Assembly: GCA_022567015.1 (NCBI GenBank)
Contig: JADFHR010000025.1
Location: 1-18,281, forward strand
DNA: 18,281 bases
Direction of reading: 5' to 3'
Origin: Pseudomonadota bacterium
Lineage (GTDB): Bacteria; Pseudomonadota; Alphaproteobacteria; Rhodospirillales; 2-02-FULL-58-16
How positions within the stretch are numbered: the stretch's first letter is position 1; each line of letters starts with the position of its first letter. Made by a program: the position numbers and the translations under genes. Shown here in pieces: positions 8,559 to 15,409 of this stretch. A model generated the notes under the pieces. The model saw only the letters and a program-made list of their open reading frames with translations, was not told where the DNA came from and did not search any database.

Positions 8559-9895
8559 AAACTCGAATGCTTCTGGTGGCCGCCATGGTCGCCCTTCTGG
8601 TTTTGCCCCGGGCCGATGCGGCAGAATCGAGCAAAAACAGCCCTGATACCTACCGGCTTCTCAACCTTTTCGGGGATGTCTTCGAGCGCGTGCGCGCCGA
8701 TTACGTCGAGGAGGCCAGCGACCAGGATTTGATAGAGGCCGCCATCACCGGCATGTTGACCTCGCTGGATCCCCATTCCAGCTACCTGAACGCCAAAAGC
8801 TTCCGCGAGATGCAGGTGCAGACCCGCGGCGAGTTCGGGGGCCTGGGAATCGAGGTCACCATGGAGTCCGGACTGGTCAAGGTGGTTTCGCCCATCGACG
8901 ACACCCCGGCGTTCCGCGCCGGTATCGAGCCCGGCGACCTGGTCAGCCATCTGGACGGCGAGCCGGTGCTCGGGCTGACCCTCGCCGAAGCGGTCGACAA
9001 GATGCGCGGCCGCGTCGGTACCGACATCCGTCTGACCATCCGCCGTGCCGGGCGCCCGCCGTTCGACGTCACCATCACCCGCGCCATTATCAAGATCCGT
9101 TCCGTGCGCTCGCGCCTGGAAGGGAAGATCGGCTACCTGCGCGTGACCTCCTTCAACGAACAGGCGGAGAAGGGCGTGAAGAAGGTGATGGCCAAGTTCC
9201 AAGAGGAAATCGGCGACGAACTGCAGGGCATCGTGCTCGATCTGCGCAACAACCCGGGCGGCCTGTTGGATCAGGCCGTGGCCATCGCGGATGTGTTTTT
9301 GGACAAGGGCGAGATCGTTTCCACGCGCTCCCGCCGGTCCGAGGACACGCAGCGCTTCAACGCCCGTCCCGGCGACATGGCCAAAGGCGTGCCCATGATA
9401 GTGCTGATTAACGGGGGCTCGGCATCGGCGTCCGAGATCGTCGCCGGGGCCTTGCAGGACCACAACCGCGCCCTCGTGCTCGGCACCAAGTCCTTTGGCA
9501 AGGGGTCGGTCCAGACCATCATTCCGCTGTCCGGGCATGGCGCCATGCGGCTGACCACGGCGCGCTACTACACGCCCTCGGGGCGCTCCATCCAGGCCGT
9601 CGGCATCGAGCCCGACATCGTGGTCGAGCAGGCCCGCATCGAGAAAGTCGCGCAGCCCACCCGCCGGCGGGAAGCGGACCTGCGGGGCGCCCTGGACAAC
9701 GGGAACGCCGTCGACAAGTCCGGCGAAAAAAAGCCCGACGGCACAGGCAAAGCCAAGCCCGACGGCGCGGACGCCGAAGGCGCCGACAAGGAGGCGAAGA
9801 AGCCGGCCCCGGAGGATTACCAGCTCGGACGGGCGCTTGACCTGCTGCGCGGCCTTTCCCTGTTCTCGGAAAGGATCTCGGTGAAAGGCAGTTGA
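8555..9895 (+). CDS. ctpA: C-terminal processing peptidase, S41 family
   Basis: This is a periplasmic serine protease that trims or degrades envelope proteins. The 446-residue product has a signal peptide (1-22, MLLVAAMVALLV core), an N-terminal helical region with AAITGMLTSLDPHSSYLN, a PDZ domain (about 90-165; FGGLGIEV and IEPGDLV), and the S41 protease domain with GIVLDLRNNPGGLLDQAV. The Ser-Lys dyad is visible as Ser291 in GGSASASEIVAGAL and Lys316 in SFGKGSVQT, spaced 25 residues as in E. coli Prc. After about 370 there is a charged low-complexity linker rich in KPDG and DAEGADKEAKK, then a short C-terminal helix. Alphaproteobacterial CtpA with this tail is common. Regulation is probably shared with the preceding EnvC-like gene. 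Confidence 0.95.
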   Translation: MKTRMLLVAAMVALLVLPRADAAESSKNSPDTYRLLNLFGDVFERVRADYVEEASDQDLIEAAITGMLTSLDPHSSYLNAKSFREMQVQTRGEFGGLGIEVTMESGLVKVVSPIDDTPAFRAGIEPGDLVSHLDGEPVLGLTLAEAVDKMRGRVGTDIRLTIRRAGRPPFDVTITRAIIKIRSVRSRLEGKIGYLRVTSFNEQAEKGVKKVMAKFQEEIGDELQGIVLDLRNNPGGLLDQAVAIADVFLDKGEIVSTRSRRSEDTQRFNARPGDMAKGVPMIVLINGGSASASEIVAGALQDHNRALVLGTKSFGKGSVQTIIPLSGHGAMRLTTARYYTPSGRSIQAVGIEPDIVVEQARIEKVAQPTRRREADLRGALDNGNAVDKSGEKKPDGTGKAKPDGADAEGADKEAKKPAPEDYQLGRALDLLRGLSLFSERISVKGS

Positions 9896-9939
9896 CGGGA
9901 CACTAGCCACTCGACGGGAGTGCCCGGAAAGGTACAGGT

Positions 9940-11289
9940 GTGAAACTCCCCTTCACTCTCAAGGGCCTGCTCAAGGGCCTGGGATTCGGCAAGGGTGCGC
10001 GCCGGAAGGACCAGGCCGAGGATCCCGAGGACGCGGACTCCGGGAAGCCGGAAGATGAACCCGGCGCGCCCGCCGGTGACGGCCAGGAGGATGCGGCGGA
10101 AGGGGCGCAGGACTCCGCGGGTGGCGGCAAGCGGCGCCTGATCATCGTCGGCGCGGGGGCCTCCGCGGCCGCCCTCGCCGTCATCGGCGTAGGCGGATGG
10201 ATGTTCCTGGGCAGTGACGCCGGGGACTCCGGGTATGGACCCGAGCCCGGCGTCCCCCGCGTCGAGCTGGCTATTCCCCCATTGGCCGGCGCCCCCGACG
10301 AAGGCGTCCTGACGCCGCCGGGCGACGCCGGGACCGGGGACCGTCAGGCGTCCGCGGAAGCGGCCGGTACCGTGGCCGGCAACCGCGAAGGCGCCGACGA
10401 CGAGAGACCGGACTCGGGCGTGGTGGTTTCGCCGGTCAGTCTGGTGGCGTTTTCCAACATGCCTGAGGTGCCCGTCGAGCCGCCGCTGGCCCGGGTTCCG
10501 GATCCGGCCCTGGTCGAACAGGGCGCCTACGGTCCCCTGCCCCGGGTCGGCGCCGACGGCCGCCGGCCGTGGCGAGTCTACGCCCGGCCCTTCGACGCCC
10601 GCGACGAACGACCGCGCATCGCCGTCATCATCACCGGCCTGGGGCTGAGCCAGGCCGCCACCGAGGCCGCCATCACGCGGCTTCCGGGATCGGTGACCCT
10701 GGCCTTCGATCCCTATGCCAAGGGTCTGGACGACTGGATTCCCCTGGCCCGGGAAGCGGGGCACGAGGTGTTGCTGTCCCTGCCCATGGAGTCCGCCAAC
10801 TTCCCGGTCCACGACCCCGGACCGTATGCGCTCAGGACCTCGCTGGCCCCGGCGGACAACCTGCGGCGCCTGGAATTCGTGCTCAGCCGGCTGTCCGGTT
10901 ACGTCGGCGTGGTCACCCTCATGGGGTCCGGGTTCACCACCGCCGAGGAGCAGTTGCGTCCGGTTCTCGAGGCGCTGAGGGGACGGGGCCTGTTGTTCGT
11001 CGAGGCGGTGCGGGCGCCGAAGACCCTGGCGCCGGAGATCGCCACCGAGATCGGCCTGCCGCACGTGGCCAACGATCTGGTCCTGGACGAGAACCCATCC
11101 AGGGCCTCCATCGACATTCGGCTTGCCGAGCTCGAGGGCATCGTCCGCAAACGCACCACGGCCGTGGCCATGGCCGCGCCCAACCCCGCCACCCTGGAGC
11201 GTATCGCCGCGTGGGCCGCCACCCTGGAAGGCAAGAACCTGGCCCTCGCCCCCGTTTCCGCCGTCGCGCTCAGGCAGCGTACGCGATGA
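9940..11289 (+). CDS. Divergent polysaccharide deacetylase family protein, membrane-anchored
   Basis: The 449-residue product has a cytoplasmic charged, low-complexity N-terminus (about 20-63), one membrane segment (about 67-90, RLIIVGAGASAAALAVIGV), a Pro/Ala-rich periplasmic linker to about 220, and a C-terminal domain of the YibQ/DUF610 type (about 223-445). Landmarks are VTLAFDPYA, LSLPMESANFP with DPGPYAL, and SGYVGVVTLMGSGFT. The canonical metal-binding positions look absent: the family IDDxG reads ITGLG (231-235), and NNHMGS reads VTLMGS (ending at 330). So it may be a non-catalytic member. The GTG start follows GGAAAGG at proper spacing, and its stop overlaps rppH by ATGA. Placement after envC-like and ctpA suggests a cell-envelope role. 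The substrate is unknown. Confidence 0.85.
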   Translation: MKLPFTLKGLLKGLGFGKGARRKDQAEDPEDADSGKPEDEPGAPAGDGQEDAAEGAQDSAGGGKRRLIIVGAGASAAALAVIGVGGWMFLGSDAGDSGYGPEPGVPRVELAIPPLAGAPDEGVLTPPGDAGTGDRQASAEAAGTVAGNREGADDERPDSGVVVSPVSLVAFSNMPEVPVEPPLARVPDPALVEQGAYGPLPRVGADGRRPWRVYARPFDARDERPRIAVIITGLGLSQAATEAAITRLPGSVTLAFDPYAKGLDDWIPLAREAGHEVLLSLPMESANFPVHDPGPYALRTSLAPADNLRRLEFVLSRLSGYVGVVTLMGSGFTTAEEQLRPVLEALRGRGLLFVEAVRAPKTLAPEIATEIGLPHVANDLVLDENPSRASIDIRLAELEGIVRKRTTAVAMAAPNPATLERIAAWAATLEGKNLALAPVSAVALRQRTR

Positions 11290-11789
11290 CATCGGAGGAC
11301 CTGCCCCGGCGGCCCTACCGCAGGGGCGTGGGGGCGGTGCTCATCGACGCCGAGGGAAGGGTGTTCGTCGCCCGGCGCATCGACACGCCCGGCGAGGCGT
11401 GGCAACTGCCCCAGGGCGGCATCGAGGAAGGTGAGACCCCGCGCCAGGCCGTGCTCAGGGAACTGGCCGAGGAGATCGGCACGGACAAGGCCGAGATCAT
11501 CGCCGAAAGCGCAGAGTGGATGTATTACGACCTGCCCGGCGAATTGGCGGACACGGTGTGGGGCGGACGGTACCGCGGCCAGATGCAAAAGTGGTTCGCC
11601 CTCAGGTTCACCGGCGCGGACGAGGACATCGACCTGACCGCCGGCGAGTGTCCGGAATTCACCGACGCCAAATGGGTGGCGATGGAGGACCTGCCGCGGC
11701 TGATCGTTCCCTTCAAGCGCGCCCTTTACGAAAACATTGTCGCCGAGTTCCGTCACCTGACCACCCGTCCGCGGCAAGAGACCGGATAG
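11286..11789 (+). CDS. rppH: RNA pyrophosphohydrolase (Nudix)
   Basis: RppH removes pyrophosphate from 5'-triphosphorylated RNA and so triggers RNase E-dependent decay; alphaproteobacterial forms were earlier called IalA/invasion-associated or Ap4A hydrolases. The 167-residue product begins DLPRRPYRRGVGAVLID and contains WQLPQGGIEEGE, the complete Nudix box (44-66, GGIEEGETPRQAVLREL then AEEIGT), and the RppH-type stretches LPGELA, GRYRGQMQKWFALRF and VPFKRALYENIV. ATG 11286 is the one in the ATGA overlap with the deacetylase-like gene; reading further upstream in frame gives only Arg/Pro shadow sequence. Confidence 0.95.
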   Translation: MTSEDLPRRPYRRGVGAVLIDAEGRVFVARRIDTPGEAWQLPQGGIEEGETPRQAVLRELAEEIGTDKAEIIAESAEWMYYDLPGELADTVWGGRYRGQMQKWFALRFTGADEDIDLTAGECPEFTDAKWVAMEDLPRLIVPFKRALYENIVAEFRHLTTRPRQETG

Positions 11790-11832
11790 GAACGCCCAAG
11801 AGCCCTCCTTCTGATTGCGAAAGCGGCCCGTT

Positions 11833-11866
11833 CGCGGCCGGCCGGTTGGCCGCCGTGCCGGCCGCG
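11833..11866 (+). other. GC-rich hairpin between rppH and the SDR gene
   Basis: CGCGGCCGGC (11833-11842) and GCCGGCCGCG (11857-11866) form a perfect 10-bp inverted repeat with a 14-base loop. It lies in the 137-base gap between rppH and the next gene. No T-run follows, so it is not a typical intrinsic terminator. It may mark the end of the rppH transcript or protect a 3' end. Nothing else in the gap is recognisable. Confidence 0.4.
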
Positions 11867-11926
11867 GGCTGAAGCGCCCGGGAAGCGGTCCTTGAAACGG
11901 GGCCGGGGATTGCCCATTCTGCCGCC

Positions 11927-12703
11927 ATGTCCGAGCGCCCCCATCCCGCCGCCCTGGTCACCGGCGGCGCCCGCCGCATTGGCCGCGCCATCGCGCTCGA
12001 CCTGGCGGCCCACGGCTGGTCCGTGGTTGTGCACTACAACACCTCTGAGCATGCGGCCCGCGAGACGGTCGAGGAAATCACCGCCGGCGGCGGACGGGCG
12101 GCGGCCGTGGGTGCCGATCTCGCCAGGGAAGAGGATGGTCTCCGGCTTGTCCCGCGTGCGGCCGAGGAGGTCGGCCCCCTCACCTGCCTGGTCAACAACG
12201 CGTCCGTGTTCGAGATCGACACGCCCGAGACCGCGACCCGGGACTCCTGGGATGCGAATTTGCAGGTCAACCTGCGCGCCCCCTTCGTGCTGACCCAGGC
12301 CTTCGCCGCGCAACTGCCGGCCGACGGCGAGGGCAACGTCATCAACATCATCGACCAGCGGGTGTGGAACCTCACCCCCTATTACACGACCTACACGGTC
12401 AGCAAGGCGGCGCTGTGGACGCTGACGCGGACCCTTGCCCAGGCGCTGGCCCCGCGTATTCGCGTCAACGCGGTGGGGCCGGGTCCGACCCTGCCCCACG
12501 CGCGCCAGACGGACGAGGCGTTCGCCCGCCAGTGGGCGGCGCTGCCCCTGGCGCGCCGCACCCTGTCCGAGGAGATCGCGGACGCCGTGCGGTTCATTCT
12601 GCAGGCGCCGGCGATGACCGGGCAGATGATCGCCCTCGACGGCGGCCAGCACCTGGGCTGGGCGCAACGCCGGCGCACCGACACCCCCGCCCCCGAGGAT
12701 TGA
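11927..12703 (+). CDS. SDR family oxidoreductase, pteridine reductase-like
   Basis: The 258-residue product is a classical-length short-chain dehydrogenase. The cofactor motif is TGGARRIG (12-19), the TGxxRxG variant typical of FolM and PTR1 pteridine reductases, and it suggests NADPH use. Other landmarks are NNAS (90-93), the catalytic Tyr156 and Lys160 in YTVSKAALW, VNAVGPGPTLP, and a C-terminal GQMIALDGGQHL. FolM-type enzymes reduce dihydromonapterin or dihydrobiopterin; in alphaproteobacteria such genes often sit next to uvrC. I infer pteridine reduction, but substrate cannot be proved from sequence, and a general SDR is possible. The ATG was chosen because it begins four to ten residues before the Rossmann strand; no clear Shine-Dalgarno site precedes it. 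The 3' end is followed by the long gene-free stretch. Confidence 0.85.
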   Translation: MSERPHPAALVTGGARRIGRAIALDLAAHGWSVVVHYNTSEHAARETVEEITAGGGRAAAVGADLAREEDGLRLVPRAAEEVGPLTCLVNNASVFEIDTPETATRDSWDANLQVNLRAPFVLTQAFAAQLPADGEGNVINIIDQRVWNLTPYYTTYTVSKAALWTLTRTLAQALAPRIRVNAVGPGPTLPHARQTDEAFARQWAALPLARRTLSEEIADAVRFILQAPAMTGQMIALDGGQHLGWAQRRRTDTPAPED

Positions 12704-12885
12704 CCGCCCCGACCATGCGCCGCTCCGTTGCCGCCGGCGTTTCCCCGGGGGCACCGCAAGGGTGGCATAGTATCCGAACGTTTTAACCCGGAGGTATGTG
12801 TTTACGCTTTCACAATGTCCCACAAGCCATTGCAGGAAAGAGGTTTGCTGATCAGGGGCGTCCGAGTTTTGCACAGGGGACCAAG

Positions 12886-12920
12886 CCGTTCGCTCACCGA
12901 TTCGATGGTGCCCCGAACGG
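12886..12920 (+). promoter_or_regulatory. Hairpin that competes with the following terminator
   Basis: CCGTTCG (12886-12892) pairs with CGAACGG (12914-12920), and inside it CACC (12895-12898) pairs with GGTG (12907-12910), with a further AT/AT pair around a TCG loop (12902-12904). The 3' strand uses bases that the terminator at 12911-12930 also needs, so the two structures exclude each other. This is the geometry of an attenuator or of the 3' end of a structured small RNA. No known riboswitch or sRNA family is recognised. Confidence 0.4.
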
Positions 12921-12937
12921 TCGCCGGGGGTTTTTGT
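12911..12937 (+). terminator. Probable intrinsic terminator
   Basis: CCCCG (12911-12915) pairs with CGGGG (12925-12929) with a 9-base loop; an alternative uses CGA/TCG inside. It is followed by G, then TTTTT (12931-12935), then GTT. It could end the SDR transcript, which stops 208 bases earlier, or a small RNA transcribed from within the gene-free stretch. Confidence 0.6.
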
Positions 12938-13174
12938 TGGCCGGGCGGGTTTAATATTCCTTATTCAAATCAATGCATTATGGAATTGCCTATTTTTTGT
13001 GCGAAGTGAGAAAAACGGCGGTATTCATGGAGCTTTGAACGAGAGGGCGGTATTTTCAACAGGCTTACGCACAAGAATCGTGGATAGTTGGCCCCGAGTT
13101 GACTTTTGCCGATGACCCATGCGAACGGATAGGCCCCCATTGACGCCGGTCACGCCTTCGGCCACATAGCCGGT

Positions 13175-15097
13175 ATGGGCGCGGAACGGCATATCGACAC
13201 CCCGACGGCGACCGGCGGCCCGTCCCTTGCCGCCGGCGGCGCCGTCATCGAGTCCCATCTCGGGACCCTGCCCTCGCGCCCCGGCGTATACCGGATGATC
13301 AACGCCGCGGGCGACGTCCTTTACGTGGGCAAGGCCAAGAACCTGAAAAAGCGGGTGGCCAGCTACACCAAGGTGGCGCGCATGTCCACCCGGACGCGGC
13401 GCATGGTGGCGGAAACGGCGGCCATGGAGTTCGTCACCACCCATACCGAGGCCGAGGCCCTGCTTCTGGAGGCCAATCTGATCAAGCGCTTCGCGCCGCG
13501 CTATAACATCCTGCTTCGCGACGACAAGTCCTTTCCCTCCATCCTGCTCACCGGCCACCATCCGTTCCCCCAGATTGTGAAGCACCGCGGCGCCCGCAGC
13601 CGCAAGGGCGAGTACTTCGGACCCTTCGCCTCGGCCGGGGCGGTGAACCAGACCCTGGCCGTGCTGCAGCGGGCGTTCCTTCTCAGATCGTGCACGGATT
13701 CGGTATTTGCGGGCCGCACCCGGCCCTGTCTGCTGTATCAGATCAAGCGCTGCTGCGCACCGTGCGTGGGCAATATCGACGAGGCCGATTACGGGCTCCT
13801 GGTGGATCAGGCCCGCGCCTTTCTGCGTGGGGAAAGCCGGGAGATCCAGCACACCCTGGCCCGGCGCATGCAGGACGCGAGCGACGCCCTGGACTTCGAA
13901 AAGGCGGCCGAATACCGCGACCGCATCGGGGCGCTGACGCGCATCCAGGCCCACCAGGACATCAACCTGGCCGGCATCGGGGAGGCGGACGTGATCGCCG
14001 CCCACCAGGCGGGCGGGCACACCTGCATCCAGGTGTTCTTCTTCCGGGCGGGGCGCAATTTCGGCAACCGCGCGTACTTTCCCAGCCACGCCCGCGACGA
14101 TGACGCCGCCCGCGTGCTGGAGGCCTTCGTCGGCCAGTTCTATGAAGACAAGGTGCCGCCCCGGCTGGTGCTGGTCAGCCACCGCCCGGCGAACCAGGCG
14201 GTGCTGGCCGAAGCCCTGGCCGTGCGCGCCGGGCGCCGGGTTCGGCTCACCTGTCCGCAGCGGGGGGGAAAGCGTCAACTGGTGGCGCACGCCACGGCCA
14301 ACGCCCGCGACGGCCTGGGCCGGCGCCTGGCGGAGAGCGCGTCCCAGCGCCGGCTGCTCGAGGGCCTGTCGCGGACCCTGGACCTGGAGGCGCCGCCCGA
14401 GCGCATCGAGGTCTTCGACAACAGCCATGTCTCCGGCGCCCAGGCCGTCGGCGCCATGATCGTCGCCGGACCCAAGGGCCTGATGAAAAACGCCTACCGA
14501 AAGTTCACCATCCGCGGCGCCGCCCCCGGGGGAGACGCCGGCGGCGGCGGATTTTCCCCGGGCGACGATTACGCCATGATGCGCGAGGTGCTCACCCGCC
14601 GGTTCTCCCGCGCCCTGAAGGAGACTCCGGACCGGGCGGGCGGCCAGTGGCCGGACCTGGTCCTCATCGACGGCGGGGCGGGCCAGCTAAGCGTCGCGCT
14701 GGACGTGTTCCAGGAGCTGGGGATCGACGACGTGGCGGTGGCCGCCATCGCCAAAGGGCGGGGGCGCAAGGCCGGGCGCGAGCGCATTTTCCTGCCCGGC
14801 CGCGCGGCCCTGACCTTGGACTCGCGCGACCCCGTCCTATATTTCTTACAGCGCCTGAGGGACGAGGCGCACCGCTTTGCCATCGGCGCGCACCGGGCGA
14901 AGCGGACGAAGAGGCTGGTCCGCTCGGCGCTGGATGCCATTCCCGGCATCGGTGCCAAGCGCAAGAAGGCTTTGTTGCACCACTTCGGGGCGGCCCGCGC
15001 CGTCGCCCAGGCCGGCCGCGCCGACCTGGAGGCCGTGGAGGGCATCAGCACGGCGATGGCCAATAACATCTATGACTGGTTTAATCCCCGGGGCTAA
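13175..15097 (+). CDS. uvrC: Excinuclease ABC subunit C
   Basis: UvrC makes both incisions in nucleotide excision repair after UvrA/UvrB find damage. The 640-residue product has, in order: the GIY-YIG nuclease (GVY 37-39, YVG 50-52, followed by KAKNLKKRVASY) for the 3' cut; four cysteines 173, 185, 193 and 197 with exactly the spacing (12, 8, 4) of the E. coli Fe-S cluster ligands, plus an extra Cys194; the UVR domain that binds UvrB (RRMQDASDALDFEKAAEYRD); the RNase H-like domain for the 5' cut (FDNSHVSGAQAVGAMIV, DLVLIDGGAGQLS); and a C-terminal double helix-hairpin-helix (LDAIPGIGAKRKKALL). The start ATG has a weak ribosome site; the next in-frame Met is inside the GIY-YIG domain, so 13175 is best. 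Its TAA stop touches the left end of a repeat element. Confidence 0.97.
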   Translation: MGAERHIDTPTATGGPSLAAGGAVIESHLGTLPSRPGVYRMINAAGDVLYVGKAKNLKKRVASYTKVARMSTRTRRMVAETAAMEFVTTHTEAEALLLEANLIKRFAPRYNILLRDDKSFPSILLTGHHPFPQIVKHRGARSRKGEYFGPFASAGAVNQTLAVLQRAFLLRSCTDSVFAGRTRPCLLYQIKRCCAPCVGNIDEADYGLLVDQARAFLRGESREIQHTLARRMQDASDALDFEKAAEYRDRIGALTRIQAHQDINLAGIGEADVIAAHQAGGHTCIQVFFFRAGRNFGNRAYFPSHARDDDAARVLEAFVGQFYEDKVPPRLVLVSHRPANQAVLAEALAVRAGRRVRLTCPQRGGKRQLVAHATANARDGLGRRLAESASQRRLLEGLSRTLDLEAPPERIEVFDNSHVSGAQAVGAMIVAGPKGLMKNAYRKFTIRGAAPGGDAGGGGFSPGDDYAMMREVLTRRFSRALKETPDRAGGQWPDLVLIDGGAGQLSVALDVFQELGIDDVAVAAIAKGRGRKAGRERIFLPGRAALTLDSRDPVLYFLQRLRDEAHRFAIGAHRAKRTKRLVRSALDAIPGIGAKRKKALLHHFGAARAVAQAGRADLEAVEGISTAMANNIYDWFNPRG

Positions 15098-15120
15098 TAC
15101 CAAGGAGCGCTGATCATGAC
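15097..15120 (+). repeat. Left terminal inverted repeat
   Basis: This 24-base end is the exact reverse complement of 15336-15359. Its first base is also the last base of the uvrC stop codon. In the second copy the corresponding end (18126-18149) differs only by T at 18136 in place of G at 15107. Confidence 0.85.
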
Positions 15121-15335
15121 CCGACGAGCCGGCTTACCAAGGTTTTCGGCCCTAAGCGTGCGCTGTGGCGATGCGGGGCATCGCGAAGCGTGCGCGACGC
15201 CGTCCGAAAGCCTTGGCAAGCCGCCGTTGCGGTCGCGTATGCGGCCCGTCGGAGGGCGTCGAAAAGTTTTGACGATGCACCGCATCGCCTGCGCCTTTCC
15301 TCCTGCCCGACGAGCCGCCTACGCGATCTCTATGA

Positions 15336-15359
15336 GTCATGATCAGCGCTCCTTGGTAT
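15336..15359 (-). repeat. Right terminal inverted repeat
   Basis: Exact reverse complement of 15097-15120. Immediately outside, a 14-bp perfect palindrome GACGGCGCGCCGTC (15367-15380) lies in the pgsA leader but is not part of the repeat as far as the truncated second copy can show. Confidence 0.85.
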
Positions 15360-15409
15360 AGAATACGACGGCGCGCCGTCCGCGGCGGCGCGATGATCCG
15401 GAACACGCC

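Larger units (their letters stand above)
12704..13174. other. Gene-free 471-base stretch upstream of uvrC
   Basis: No convincing protein gene lies here. The first part (to about 12780) is GC-rich like the genes. From about 12780 and especially 12950-13080 it is visibly AT-rich compared with all flanking DNA. It contains a hairpin/terminator pair (12886-12937), a GGAGGT directly abutting an ATG at 12796 (spacing too short for good initiation), and two copies of GGCGGTATT (13017-13025 and 13046-13054). A TTGACT at 13099-13104 resembles a -35 box, but I see no -10 at correct spacing. The uvrC promoter probably lies in the AT-rich part. Confidence 0.6.
15097..15359. mobile_element. MITE-like palindromic repeat, complete copy
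   Basis: The element is bounded by perfect 24-bp inverted repeats: 15097-15120 (begins ATACCAAGGAGCG) and 15336-15359. A TA dinucleotide sits symmetrically at both ends (15098-15099 and 15357-15358), which would fit a TA target duplication of IS630/Tc1-mariner type. Inside are two hairpin arms: 15130-15149 with 15204-15223 (20 positions, one A-C mismatch and one G-T), capped by GCGATGC/GCATCGC (15168-15184); and 15231-15252 with 15307-15328 (22 positions, two mismatches, one G-T). A second copy starts at 18126; over the 156 shared bases they differ at four positions with no gaps. There is no transposase, and the short open frames inside are by-products of the palindromes. It lies between uvrC and pgsA. 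Non-autonomous mobile element is inferred. Confidence 0.8.

Noticed and set aside
12796..12954. 52-codon open frame starting right after GGAGGT
   Set aside because: The Shine-Dalgarno-like sequence directly touches the ATG, so spacing is wrong, and the frame runs through the hairpin and terminator. A leader peptide is not excluded, but support is too weak.
12728..13009. Possible 93-residue protein in the gap before uvrC
   Set aside because: It crosses the intrinsic terminator and an abrupt composition change, has no family likeness, and no good ribosome site.
13099..13130. TTGACT-based promoter for uvrC
   Set aside because: No acceptable -10 hexamer occurs at normal spacing; GGATAG lies too far downstream.
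12704..13174. tRNA, known riboswitch or CRISPR in the gene-free stretch
   Set aside because: I find no cloverleaf, no recognisable riboswitch core and no regularly spaced repeats; only the hairpin/terminator pair is supportable.
15116..15361. 81-codon open frame across the repeat element
   Set aside because: Palindromic DNA gives open frames on both strands. Two of the three differences between copies falling in the frame change the amino acid, and no ribosome site or protein family is visible.
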